Part shown: positions 33,100-41,489 of the stretch, one piece after another
How the letters are laid out: every line of letters starts with the position of its first letter
How positions within the stretch are numbered: the stretch's first letter is position 1
Assembly (NCBI GenBank): GCA_023428545.1
Contig: JAEYXH010000015.1
Coordinates: 1 to 64,000 of the forward strand
DNA: 64,000 nucleotides
Source of the DNA: Bacteroidota bacterium
GTDB taxonomy: Bacteria > Bacteroidota > Bacteroidia > Bacteroidales > Prolixibacteraceae
Reading direction: 5' to 3'
The notes under the pieces: generated by a model
The model's database searches: none
What the model saw: only the letters and a program-made list of their open reading frames with translations
Told to the model about the DNA's origin: nothing
Program-made: the position numbers and the translations under genes

Positions 33100-34674
33100 A
33101 ATATCGGAAAGCGTTGGAGCCAGATCGATTGCTTCGAATGGTTCACTGATAAGGGTTTGTTTGACCCTTCCTCCATAAAATACTGCAGGAATATGAATCT
33201 GGTCTGTGTAGTTGACTTTACTGTACTTGTAAGTTGGAATCCAGCCTTCGTTCAAAATATACAAGATGTCTCCTGATCGGTTTATCATGTATGTTTTATA
33301 TAAGCCTGTCAACGAACCATTGTCTGATCCACCCTGTTCGAGAATATGGGCCGGGAGGGCAACTTTCACCGCTTCAAACTGGGTTATGAAGTCGGCAATC
33401 AGATTACGGATTTCAACCAGGTTAATTTGCTTTTCTTTAAGCAGTTTGTGATCAAGGTATATTTGATGACCCGAAATGTTTTCAATCCACTTCTCCTCAC
33501 CATAGGTGATATTTAGCAGGGAATTGAGAAGGGCTAATGCACTTTCTGGCTGGAACTCACCTGCAGGCATATTAAATTCCTGTTTCAAGTACCCGGCAGG
33601 GTACGATGCCGATGTGTTAGCTGTCAGATAAAACATGACATTGTCGCTGCCATATTTATTTTCGGCAAAAGTGATTAATTCAGCAATTTCCTGATCAAGT
33701 CGTAAATATAAGTCTTGCATCTCGATGGAAGCCGGTCCGAAACTTCCATGTTCATAATCCATAGAGGAGAAAAATATTGTAACGAGATCAGGGATTTCAT
33801 CCTCGCCTACGGGTTCATTATTGAGAAGGGTTGTGGCAAACTCTCTTACGATAGTGTTGGCAAAGGGCGTTGTTTTTATCGGCTGAAAAGAGCCGGCAGC
33901 TTTGACCAGTTTATTCATGGAATGTGGGAAAATGTTACTTTTTTCTCCATAGCCCACTTCAAGATAATAGTTATCAGGAAGGCTTTCGGTATACTGGTTT
34001 TCAGGAAGCAATGTTACCCAATTTCGTCCCGAATATTTTTCACCCTGACTCACCATGTTGTAATCTCTCGCCCATTCAGGAAAAGTGCTGACGTAAAATG
34101 ATCCTGAGACCATTCGACCCGACTCTGTGTCAAACCACCAGGCAGCGTCCCCGGAATGCCCTGCTGCGAAAATTGCAGACTCTGGATTCATGGCAATACT
34201 ATAAACTCTCGATTTATTCATTGAAAAGAGTTTCAGATTGTCACCTACCGTGTTTGCCATTAGCTTGTGAGGAGAGACATTACCTCTTTTTGAATCAGCG
34301 CCAACAGTAAAATAGTAGTCATCAGTCACGCAATGGGTCACTTTTGACCTTAATCTGTCGTACCATGTAACATCAACAATGCCGTGGACGGATGGGGGTA
34401 CACCGGTAAACAGGGTAGCCGTACCTGAAGCATAATTTTGGACATGTTGGGTAATTTTCATGTTGCTTACCACTGCTCCCTTAGTGTAGATTTTTCTGAA
34501 ACCGTTTGGTCCGAATTTGTCCCAGAAGCGGTCAACATAATCGGGTCGCATGTTTTCGACAACGATTCCGATAACCACCTTCGGCGGTTCGTATTGTCTG
34601 TAATTCTGTGCAACTGCCTCTTTTTTGGCAATCAAGAATAAGAACAAGTATATAAATAAAAGTGCTCGGATCAT
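33043..34674 (-). CDS. PafA-type alkaline phosphatase superfamily protein, predicted catalytically inactive
   Basis: A 543-residue exported protein (signal peptide about 1-22) that aligns along its length with PafA-type phosphatases. The fold motifs are kept: GFRKIYTKGA, LFTGVPPSVHGI, LMANTVGDNLKL, FGPASIEMQDLYLRLD and IHIPAVFYGG. The active-site residues are mostly not. The first metal Asp is Glu40, the nucleophile Thr appears as Tyr81, the Lys-x-Arg phosphate-binding pair is N163 and E165, DYxGH is DYEHG, and the metal pair ADHGA is ANTSA (N353, T354). Only one Asp and the last His (IHIP) look intact. I infer a non-catalytic binding or scaffolding role in the periplasm. It overlaps the DUF4249 gene tail by 57 bp. 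Confidence 0.85.
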   Translation of the reverse strand: MIRALLFIYLFLFLIAKKEAVAQNYRQYEPPKVVIGIVVENMRPDYVDRFWDKFGPNGFRKIYTKGAVVSNMKITQHVQNYASGTATLFTGVPPSVHGIVDVTWYDRLRSKVTHCVTDDYYFTVGADSKRGNVSPHKLMANTVGDNLKLFSMNKSRVYSIAMNPESAIFAAGHSGDAAWWFDTESGRMVSGSFYVSTFPEWARDYNMVSQGEKYSGRNWVTLLPENQYTESLPDNYYLEVGYGEKSNIFPHSMNKLVKAAGSFQPIKTTPFANTIVREFATTLLNNEPVGEDEIPDLVTIFFSSMDYEHGSFGPASIEMQDLYLRLDQEIAELITFAENKYGSDNVMFYLTANTSASYPAGYLKQEFNMPAGEFQPESALALLNSLLNITYGEEKWIENISGHQIYLDHKLLKEKQINLVEIRNLIADFITQFEAVKVALPAHILEQGGSDNGSLTGLYKTYMINRSGDILYILNEGWIPTYKYSKVNYTDQIHIPAVFYGGRVKQTLISEPFEAIDLAPTLSDILQIPVPDKSRGKIITGIQ

Positions 34675-34940
34675 TTCAAATTTTTTAAGTGGTTAAAAAT
34701 AAAAACTATTTGGAAGCATGCATACATTAAAATGTGCTGCCATGAGTAAAAGGTATTCAGAATAATTAGGCTTACATCATGAGATATGTAATAATTAATT
34801 CTGAAAATGGCCAGGAACAGCGGGTTGATATAAAAGTGGAACCCTCAAGTTACTAAGCCAACTCTTTGCAACATTGTTCTTAATCAATTAAGACAACTTT
34901 TATTGAAGGAATTTAGTGATCTAATGGTTGCGTTGAAATG

Positions 34941-35318
34941 TCAAGAAGAAGGATTTTTATACTTTTCACCCGGACTGTAATGTAATACATCAACATTTTG
35001 TATGGTAACAAGTCCACCCCGTTTGGAAATATTCAACATGTCGTTGAGAATAGGTATGAATTGATCCAGATTTTCACGATAGTCCACGATTTCAATGGTC
35101 ACAGGCAAGTCAGAAGAAAGCGCAAATATCTTCATGGTGTGAATTGAGTGACTGGCACCAAATGAAATAATGCCTTTGCAAACAGTAGCCCCAGCCAGTC
35201 CTGATTTTCTTGCAGCGAAAACAATTTCTTCATATAGTGGACGGCCATTTATTTTGTCAGATTCTCCAAGGAAAATCTTTAAAATGCATGCTTCACCATT
35301 TAGTTTCGATGGATCCAT
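34941..35318 (-). CDS. DUF190 (PII-like) protein paired with CrcB
   Basis: A 125-residue cytoplasmic protein starting at the ATG at 35318 (MDPSKLNGEACILKIFLGE). The frame stays open upstream into crcB, but that part has no DUF190 similarity and overlaps crcB in another frame. Family marks are LKIFLGESDKINGRPLYEEIV, the ARKSGLAGATVCKGI helix-strand, and FGASHSIHT. DUF190 proteins have a PII-like ferredoxin fold and are often encoded beside CrcB, so a role in gating or sensing for fluoride export is likely but unproved. It lies 92 bp downstream of crcB on the same strand. Confidence 0.9.
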   Translation of the reverse strand: MDPSKLNGEACILKIFLGESDKINGRPLYEEIVFAARKSGLAGATVCKGIISFGASHSIHTMKIFALSSDLPVTIEIVDYRENLDQFIPILNDMLNISKRGGLVTIQNVDVLHYSPGEKYKNPSS

Positions 35319-35410
35319 GGTTTTAAAGTATAAATAATTTAATTGGAATAAGGTAATGATAATTTGCAGGGCAACAAATGCCTTTAGTAAGGATTTATAT
35401 TCGCTGTAAA

Positions 35411-35791
35411 CTAAAAAACAGATCTCGCCAGTATTAATCCGACGTATACCGAAAGAAGTCCCAGGAGAACAGACCCCCCGGTATATGACAACAATTGAAT
35501 AATTGAGTTGTCTTTCAGCAGATTCAAGGTGTCTGCCGAAAAGGTAGAAAAGGTAGTGAATCCTCCGCATAATCCAACAGCAAGAAAGAGTCTCCATTCA
35601 GGTCCAAGAATATTACCTCTTTCAGCGAGGCCATAAACGATTCCAATGATGAGACTTCCTGCAATGTTAACAAGGAAAGTTCCCAGGGGGAAAGTACTTC
35701 CCATCAGTTTTTCAACCTGCACTTGTACAAGGTATCTCATGGCTGTTCCAATAAAACCTCCGGTTCCGACGATAAGTATATTCCGAAGCAT
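35411..35791 (-). CDS. crcB: fluoride ion exporter CrcB/Fluc
   Basis: A 126-residue membrane protein with four transmembrane helices, the normal size. Conserved elements are the N-terminal GGFIGTAMRY, GTFLVNIAGS with the pore asparagine, and GLCGGFTTFSTF with the phenylalanines and threonines that line the fluoride path and the central Na+ site. It works as an antiparallel dimer that lets fluoride leave the cell. No fluoride riboswitch is seen in the 90 bp upstream. The DUF190 gene follows. Confidence 0.95.
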   Translation of the reverse strand: MLRNILIVGTGGFIGTAMRYLVQVQVEKLMGSTFPLGTFLVNIAGSLIIGIVYGLAERGNILGPEWRLFLAVGLCGGFTTFSTFSADTLNLLKDNSIIQLLSYTGGSVLLGLLSVYVGLILARSVF

Positions 35792-35881
35792 AGGAAATTT
35801 TCTTAATTTCCGGCAATTTACGTAAAATTGGGTTGCCTGAATGCCTGTTTACTAACTTTCAGGGACTCACGAAATTTACAG

Positions 35882-37318
35882 ATGGTTATGAAAGTTACGA
35901 TCTTCCATATTTTATTCTTCCTTTCACTGGTTTTTACGGTTTTTGGCCAATCCGCTAACGAATACTCATTTGATCAAAATGGCTCTCTGAAGGGAGCGGC
36001 AATTGGAGTAATGGTATCGGATGTAAATAATGGTGCCACATTATTTACATTGAATAGTGATTTGCTATTGGCTCCTGCTTCCACATTGAAACTGGTTATA
36101 TCTGCGGTTGCTCTTGAGACTTTGGGGGCGGATTTCCGGTTTAGGACTTCATTGGGTCTATCTGGTTCCGGCGACATTGTAAATGGAGTTCTTCGTGATA
36201 ATCTGGTTGTTAAGGGTGGGGGCGACCCGACACTGGCTTCAGGACTTTTTGCAGGAGATCGCAAAGACCTTTTGCCCTTTGGAACTTGGATTAAAACACT
36301 AAAAAGCCTTGGGGTAAAAAAGATTGAAGGTAACCTATTGATTGATATTTCGGGATTCAGGCGTTGGGATATACCAGCATCCTGGGCATGGGATGACATG
36401 GGAAATTATTACGGGGCAGGGCCTTCGGCAATTAATTATTCCGACAATACCATTCGGTTGTATTTCGATTCTCCTGACAGGGAGGGAAAATCTGCCATAG
36501 TATCACACACTGTGCCGTTGACCCCTGGCATAGAATGGGTTAGTGAAGTCAAGTCTTCTCAAATAAATCGTGATCTCGCATATGTATTTGGAAGCCCCTG
36601 GGATAAGAAAAGAATCATTCGTGGAACAATCCCTGCAAATCGAAAAAACTTTGAGGTAAAGGCTTCCATGCCAGATCCGGAGATGCTTTTCGGTGAACGA
36701 TTCCGTCAGGAATTGCTTGCTGAATATCCGGACTTCAAAGGTGAAGTGCTGGTGAGTTTAGAGCCAGTCGAAGAAAAGATAATTCAATGGCACCAATCAC
36801 CGGAGTTGTCTGAAATCTGTTCCTTGTTAAATCATGAAAGTGTCAACCTGATTGCAGAATCCTTGGTTGCCCAATTGTCATATATAAAAGGCGGATATGG
36901 TGATCATGACGAAGGCATTCAGCTGGCAGGCAAGTTTATGAGCCAAAATATTACGAATGAGCCTTTTTTCATGGAGGATGGAAGTGGGTTATCGCGTTTC
37001 AATGCTTTTTCGGCAAAACAGATGAATGCAGTGCTTCTTTTCATGCAAAAAAGCAAAAATCGCGAAGTGTTTAAAAATTCCCTGCCGGTTGCAGGAAAAG
37101 GCACCCTGGCGTCTTTTCCACAAACTGATTTTCCAGGTCAAACCCTGAGGGCAAAAAGTGGATCAATGACCAGGGTTCGAGCATATACCGGATACTTGCA
37201 ATGCAAATCTGGAAGAGAAGTCGCTTTTTCTCTGGTCTTTAATAACTTTTCAGGTTCACAGCAGGAGGTGTTGATGGAAGTACGCAAATTCCTTCAATAT
37301 GTGAGAAGTAATTATTGA
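35882..37318 (+). CDS. dacB: D-alanyl-D-alanine carboxypeptidase/endopeptidase (PBP4, DacB-type)
   Basis: A 478-residue class C penicillin-binding protein. The start is the ATG at 35882 (or 35888), which gives a clean signal peptide ending VFGQS. The TTG at 35828 would put 18 hydrophilic residues ahead of it. The three motifs are SxxK at S67-K70 in APASTLK, SxN in HESVN, and KSG in RAKSGSMTR. The nucleophile serine cleaves the terminal D-Ala or DAP-D-Ala crosslinks of peptidoglycan and is the target of beta-lactams. It works in the periplasm. Its end is 4 bp from the convergent murQ gene, so cell-wall trimming and recycling genes are neighbours. Confidence 0.93.
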   Translation: MVMKVTIFHILFFLSLVFTVFGQSANEYSFDQNGSLKGAAIGVMVSDVNNGATLFTLNSDLLLAPASTLKLVISAVALETLGADFRFRTSLGLSGSGDIVNGVLRDNLVVKGGGDPTLASGLFAGDRKDLLPFGTWIKTLKSLGVKKIEGNLLIDISGFRRWDIPASWAWDDMGNYYGAGPSAINYSDNTIRLYFDSPDREGKSAIVSHTVPLTPGIEWVSEVKSSQINRDLAYVFGSPWDKKRIIRGTIPANRKNFEVKASMPDPEMLFGERFRQELLAEYPDFKGEVLVSLEPVEEKIIQWHQSPELSEICSLLNHESVNLIAESLVAQLSYIKGGYGDHDEGIQLAGKFMSQNITNEPFFMEDGSGLSRFNAFSAKQMNAVLLFMQKSKNREVFKNSLPVAGKGTLASFPQTDFPGQTLRAKSGSMTRVRAYTGYLQCKSGREVAFSLVFNNFSGSQQEVLMEVRKFLQYVRSNY

Positions 37319-37322
37319 TTTT

Positions 37323-38165
37323 TCAAATGCTGCTTTTTAAGCTTTGGTAATAGCCTTCCATTGCTTTATTGACAGAACCAAATTCCAATAATAAGCGTCT
37401 CGATTCATCTTCTGTCAGCTGAAGTTCTTCCATAAGCATTCGTGTTCCACGATCGACCAGTTTTGAATTGGTCAATTGCATATTAACCATTTTGTTACCT
37501 TTTACCCTTCCCAGTTTAATCATAAGGGTTGTGGTAATCATATTCAGGATCATCTTTTGGGCCGTTCCTGCTTTCAGTCGGGTACTTCCCGTGACAACTT
37601 CGGGCCCTACAATTGCTTCGATCGGGAATTCAGCCACGGCTGCAATTTTACTCCCGGGATTGCATGTGATACAACCAGTCAGCAATCCAGCTTCTTTTGC
37701 TTTTATAACTCCTCCAATAACGTAGGGTGTTGTACCAGAGGCTGCGATGCCTATCACTGTATCTTTATTGGTGATTTGATATTTTTGTAATTCCTTCCAT
37801 GCCATTTCCGGATCATCTTCCGCATTTTCAACTGCTTTGCGCAGAGCAACATCACCTCCAGCAATCAATCCAATAACCATATTGTCGGGTACGCCAAATG
37901 TGGGAGGAAGCTCTGATGCATCAAGTACTCCCAATCTTCCACTGGTGCCTGCGCCCAGATAAAATACCCGACCACCTTGTTGCATCCGTTCAAGGATTTC
38001 TACAACTAGCCTTTCAATTTGTGGCAATGCTGCTTTCACTGCTTTGTGTACCTTGGCATCTTCCCTGTTTATGGTAGCCAAAATCTTGCCAGGCGTCATT
38101 TTGTCCAGATTCCTGAATCTGGAAGGTGTTTCTGTCACACTGAGAATTTTGCGGTTCACTTCCAT
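37323..38165 (-). CDS. murQ: N-acetylmuramic acid 6-phosphate etherase
   Basis: A 280-residue SIS-domain enzyme that removes D-lactate from MurNAc 6-phosphate to give GlcNAc 6-phosphate in peptidoglycan recycling. Signatures are GAGTSGRLGVLDASELPPTFG, which holds the first catalytic Glu, the second SIS block IGIAASGTTPYV, and TGSTRLKAGTAQKMILN. No signal peptide, so it is cytoplasmic. It lies 30 bp downstream of the sugar kinase gene on the same strand, which would supply its phosphorylated substrate, so the pair forms a salvage operon. Confidence 0.95.
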   Translation of the reverse strand: MEVNRKILSVTETPSRFRNLDKMTPGKILATINREDAKVHKAVKAALPQIERLVVEILERMQQGGRVFYLGAGTSGRLGVLDASELPPTFGVPDNMVIGLIAGGDVALRKAVENAEDDPEMAWKELQKYQITNKDTVIGIAASGTTPYVIGGVIKAKEAGLLTGCITCNPGSKIAAVAEFPIEAIVGPEVVTGSTRLKAGTAQKMILNMITTTLMIKLGRVKGNKMVNMQLTNSKLVDRGTRMLMEELQLTEDESRRLLLEFGSVNKAMEGYYQSLKSSI

Positions 38166-38195
38166 TTTATTGTTGGATTAATATTCAGTGTCTAC

Positions 38196-39041
38196 TTATC
38201 TTATGATAGCGTTGTGGTATTCCAATAATCCCTCCATTGGTGTCTGGATGAATCGGCCTGTTTGCAGGTTCATCGCACTTGCCGCTTTTTCAAAGATGTC
38301 ACGAAAATACCAGCCAATACTGCCAACAACATGAATTGGAAGCCTATTGACATTAGTGTATTGCATAACATTTCTGATAAGAAATCTGGAAAATTCGTCG
38401 TAAACTAAATCATAGATTGCCGGTTCAGTAACATGGTCAGATATGAAGAGGGTAAACTTCGCCGCGAATCTATTGGGGAATGGTTTTCGGTATATCTGTT
38501 CAAGAATGTCGTCTTTTGTCAATTCGTATTTGTCAAAGAATTTTGTGATGATATCTTTTGGCAGTTGATTCTTTAATATATCACCCAAAAGGCGTTTGCC
38601 AATGATTGCTCCGCTACCCTCATCCCCCAAAATAAACCCTAATGGGGGAACCTGGTGGATAATTGTATTTCCATTATAATGGCAAGAGTTTGAACCTGTT
38701 CCCAAAATACAGGCAATCCCTTCCTTATTTTGGCACAAAGCCCTTGCAGCTGCCATCAGGTCACTCTCGACCTCAATCCTTGAGGCACCAAAGAACTCCT
38801 GAAGGGCATTTGACACGACACTGTTTACGCTCTTATTTGCACATCCTGCCCCGTAAAAGAAAATGGTGTTCACAGGGAAGTCCTGTAACGGGAATTCCTT
38901 TCTCAGGGTTTGAATGATCGTAGGGCTATCCTGATAAAATGGATTGATCCCGGAGGTGAAAATGGTCTCTGGTAGGCTTGTTGATTCCCTAAGAAGGCTC
39001 CATTGGGTTTTTGACGATCCGCTATCGGCTATAATGATCAT
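38196..39041 (-). CDS. BadF/BadG-family N-acetylhexosamine kinase (MurNAc/GlcNAc kinase, MurK-like)
   Basis: A 281-residue ASKHA-fold kinase. The N-terminal phosphate loop is ADSGSSKTQW (residues 4-13), the second is ILGTGSNS, and GDEGSG near residue 140 is the family signature. Relatives phosphorylate GlcNAc or, in MurK, both MurNAc and GlcNAc at O-6. Its operon with murQ, whose substrate is MurNAc 6-phosphate, favours a MurNAc-capable kinase. This differs from Gram-negative routes that use a MurNAc-transporting PTS. A -7-like TATCTTTG lies at 39085-39092 on the minus strand. Confidence 0.88.
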   Translation of the reverse strand: MIIIADSGSSKTQWSLLRESTSLPETIFTSGINPFYQDSPTIIQTLRKEFPLQDFPVNTIFFYGAGCANKSVNSVVSNALQEFFGASRIEVESDLMAAARALCQNKEGIACILGTGSNSCHYNGNTIIHQVPPLGFILGDEGSGAIIGKRLLGDILKNQLPKDIITKFFDKYELTKDDILEQIYRKPFPNRFAAKFTLFISDHVTEPAIYDLVYDEFSRFLIRNVMQYTNVNRLPIHVVGSIGWYFRDIFEKAASAMNLQTGRFIQTPMEGLLEYHNAIIR

Positions 39042-39187
39042 ATCTTTACTATTTTGGCCGGCAACTTTTTTATTTTTGTCATGGCAAAGATAAGAAAGGA
39101 GCCGCTATTGCGCTATCTTCGTTTGGATATTTGCAAAATGCAATGTTTTGAAACAAATCAATATTTTAGGGTCTTACAGCATTAAAA

Positions 39188-40663
39188 ATGATCAAAATGA
39201 ACAATGGAGTCTGCTGCTTTATTGCTGAAGGAAGTTTCGCTGACCTGGAACAAACAATTGAAGGATTGAAGAAGTCTGAACTGGTCAAAAAAATTTTCGT
39301 CATCTACTCCCAGGGTGTTGCCAGAACCAAAATTCCGGAAGGAATAGAGGTGATTGAGAGTGATCGTTTGACCTCCTCCCTAACCATGAGGAAAATAGCA
39401 TTGAAAGCAGATAGTGACTACATCTTTCTTTATACAAAATCTTTTTCCCTTAGGCCTGGCCCCTGGGCAATTGAAAGAATGGTGCAGGCTGCTGCCGATG
39501 TGCATGCAGGATTGGTATATTCAGACTACTATGCACTCAGGGATGGTCTTCTGATGCCAAATCCGGTAATAGATTACCAACATGGAAGTTTGCGTGACGA
39601 TTTTAATTTAGGATCATGTTTGTTATTCAGGACGGATTATTTTAAGGATAGTGTAGCCCAAATTAGTGAAGACTACCAGTTTGCCGGATTATACGATATT
39701 CGTTTAAAAGTATCGCAAACCCATCATATTTTAAGATTGCCGGAGTACTTATATACTGAAGTCGAGACAGATTTACGTAAATCGGGAGAAAAACAATTCG
39801 ATTATGTGGATCCCCGAAACCGGGAAGTGCAGATTGAAATGGAAAAAGCCTGCACAAGGCATCTTAAGGATATAGGAGGGTGGCTTAAGCCCACTTTCAG
39901 GGAAATTAATCTTAACGATGATGTATTCCCGGTTGAGGCATCAGTGATTATTCCGGTGCGTAACAGGGCACGAACAATTGAGGATGCAATCAGGTCGGTA
40001 TTGTCCCAGTCTCCCGGTTTCCCTTTTAACCTAATCATCGTCGACAACCATTCGTCAGATGGTACATCAGAAATATTGAAACGAATTGCCAAGGACGATA
40101 GCAGGCTTATCCAAATAATTCCTGAAAGGCAAGATCTGGGCATAGGTGGTTGTTGGACTACCGCAGTCATGGATCCCCGGTGTGGACGCTTTGCCATTCA
40201 GCTCGACAGTGATGATTTATATACGGATAGTCAAGTCATTGGCAAAATTGTGGAAACATTTTATAGTGAGAATTGTGCAATGGTTGTTGGATCTTATCAA
40301 ATGGTAAATTTTAAACTGGAAGAGATACCACCCGGGCTGATAGACCATAGGGAGTGGACTCCAGAGAATGGGCGTAACAATGCATTGCGCATAAATGGCC
40401 TTGGCGCTCCCAGAGCTTTTTTTACCCCAATCCTTCGCAAGATTAAAATCCCGAACGTAAGTTATGGCGAAGACTATGCGGTTGGACTAAGGATATCCAG
40501 AGAGTATCGAATTGGACGAATTTATGAACCACTTTATCTTTGCCGGAGATGGGACGAAAATTCTGATGCGGAACTTTCTGTGGAAAGGATAAATCAACAC
40601 AATCTATATAAAGATAGAATAAGGACTTTGGAGCTTTATGCCCGCCAGGAATTGAATCATTGA
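39188..40663 (+). CDS. glycosyltransferase with a C-terminal GT2 domain and a GT-A-like N-terminal domain
   Basis: A 491-residue cytoplasmic protein. The C-terminal half (about 255-460) is a typical GT2 domain: [31 protein letters not shown], and the metal/nucleotide-sugar motif LDSDD near residue 340. The N-terminal 240 residues also look like a GT-A fold ([41 protein letters not shown]), but no clear DxD is placed where expected. It would add sugars to a lipid- or surface-linked glycan, and the acceptor is unknown. It stands apart from any polysaccharide locus and overlaps the convergent cyclase-family gene by 7 bp. Confidence 0.82.
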   Translation: MIKMNNGVCCFIAEGSFADLEQTIEGLKKSELVKKIFVIYSQGVARTKIPEGIEVIESDRLTSSLTMRKIALKADSDYIFLYTKSFSLRPGPWAIERMVQAAADVHAGLVYSDYYALRDGLLMPNPVIDYQHGSLRDDFNLGSCLLFRTDYFKDSVAQISEDYQFAGLYDIRLKVSQTHHILRLPEYLYTEVETDLRKSGEKQFDYVDPRNREVQIEMEKACTRHLKDIGGWLKPTFREINLNDDVFPVEASVIIPVRNRARTIEDAIRSVLSQSPGFPFNLIIVDNHSSDGTSEILKRIAKDDSRLIQIIPERQDLGIGGCWTTAVMDPRCGRFAIQLDSDDLYTDSQVIGKIVETFYSENCAMVVGSYQMVNFKLEEIPPGLIDHREWTPENGRNNALRINGLGAPRAFFTPILRKIKIPNVSYGEDYAVGLRISREYRIGRIYEPLYLCRRWDENSDAELSVERINQHNLYKDRIRTLELYARQELNH

Positions 40664-41298
40664 TTGGGGATTTCAATACTTAAGACTGCCCGGATTGGTG
40701 ATCCGTCGGCATCGGCCAGGTTTAAAGGATATGCGTGCAGGATTCCGGTTCCCAATGGCATTTTTTCAGGAAATTTGAGATTTTCAAGTATTACCATGTC
40801 ACTTTCAAACAAGATATGATGGATTGGAAAATCGGTTGAATCTATAGGATCGGCTGAGATCATATCCATGCCAACCCCTTTAAGTGAAAAACGGGTAAGA
40901 AATTGGGCTGCAGGTATCGTCAGAGTTGGAAACTTTTGCAGATATTCAGGTTTTCCCCAATATTTGCTCCATCCACTATTAAAAAGAACAAAATCCACTC
41001 GCTTCAAGTCTTCTTCACGAGATGCAAGAAACTCCAGGCTTATTTGTTCTTCCTGGATAGGCAGTACGATGGCGGTTCCACAAAATTTTGATATTTGATA
41101 TTGGTCCAGTGTATTCCCATTTGGCAGCATATGTGCCGGCGCATCCATATGTGTTCCTGTATGGCCGTCGATCGATATGTGTTTTTCGCGGTAACCGTCC
41201 CTGCTGAGGGTGGCAGAAGGTTGAATCCCGGCAGGCTTCTTCCCCGGATAAACTGGCATGCCAGAAAACATAAGGTGTGTAAGGTCAAAGAATGTCAT
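40657..41298 (-). CDS. cyclase/kynurenine formamidase-like metal-dependent hydrolase
   Basis: A 213-residue protein of the cyclase family (PF04199 type). The metal-binding motif [12 protein letters not shown] is present near residues 46-57. Near the start is the characteristic [15 protein letters not shown], and further on [10 protein letters not shown]. Relatives hydrolyse N-formylkynurenine, isatin or similar amides, and in some cases the family acts on polyketide-like substrates. No tryptophan-degradation neighbours are seen, so the substrate is open. It is cytoplasmic and monocistronic. Confidence 0.87.
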   Translation of the reverse strand: MTFFDLTHLMFSGMPVYPGKKPAGIQPSATLSRDGYREKHISIDGHTGTHMDAPAHMLPNGNTLDQYQISKFCGTAIVLPIQEEQISLEFLASREEDLKRVDFVLFNSGWSKYWGKPEYLQKFPTLTIPAAQFLTRFSLKGVGMDMISADPIDSTDFPIHHILFESDMVILENLKFPEKMPLGTGILHAYPLNLADADGSPIRAVLSIEIPNQ

Positions 41299-41489
41299 TT
41301 GTTAGTTTTACGATTTTCAGGTAAATATACAGGATAGCACAGGATAAATTATAAAGCTAAAAATGATTTTCTTTATCTTTAGAAAACCTAATAATGCGAA
41401 GTGAATTGTTCACTATGCCAGGATAAGCTTTCTTGAATAATTACTTTTCAGCCAATTTTATTGATAGCCAACAACTAATATTTACCAAT

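Noticed and set aside
34779..34856. 25-codon open frame starting ATG AGA TAT in the gap before the DUF190 gene
   Set aside because: Too short to support without homologues, and no clear promoter or ribosome site precedes it.
35319..35597. Upstream extension of the DUF190 frame, which would give a 218-residue protein
   Set aside because: The extension overlaps crcB in another frame and has no DUF190 similarity. The family begins at the ATG at 35318.
35792..35881. Possible fluoride riboswitch upstream of crcB
   Set aside because: The conserved fluoride-motif bases are absent in the 90 bp available on the minus strand.
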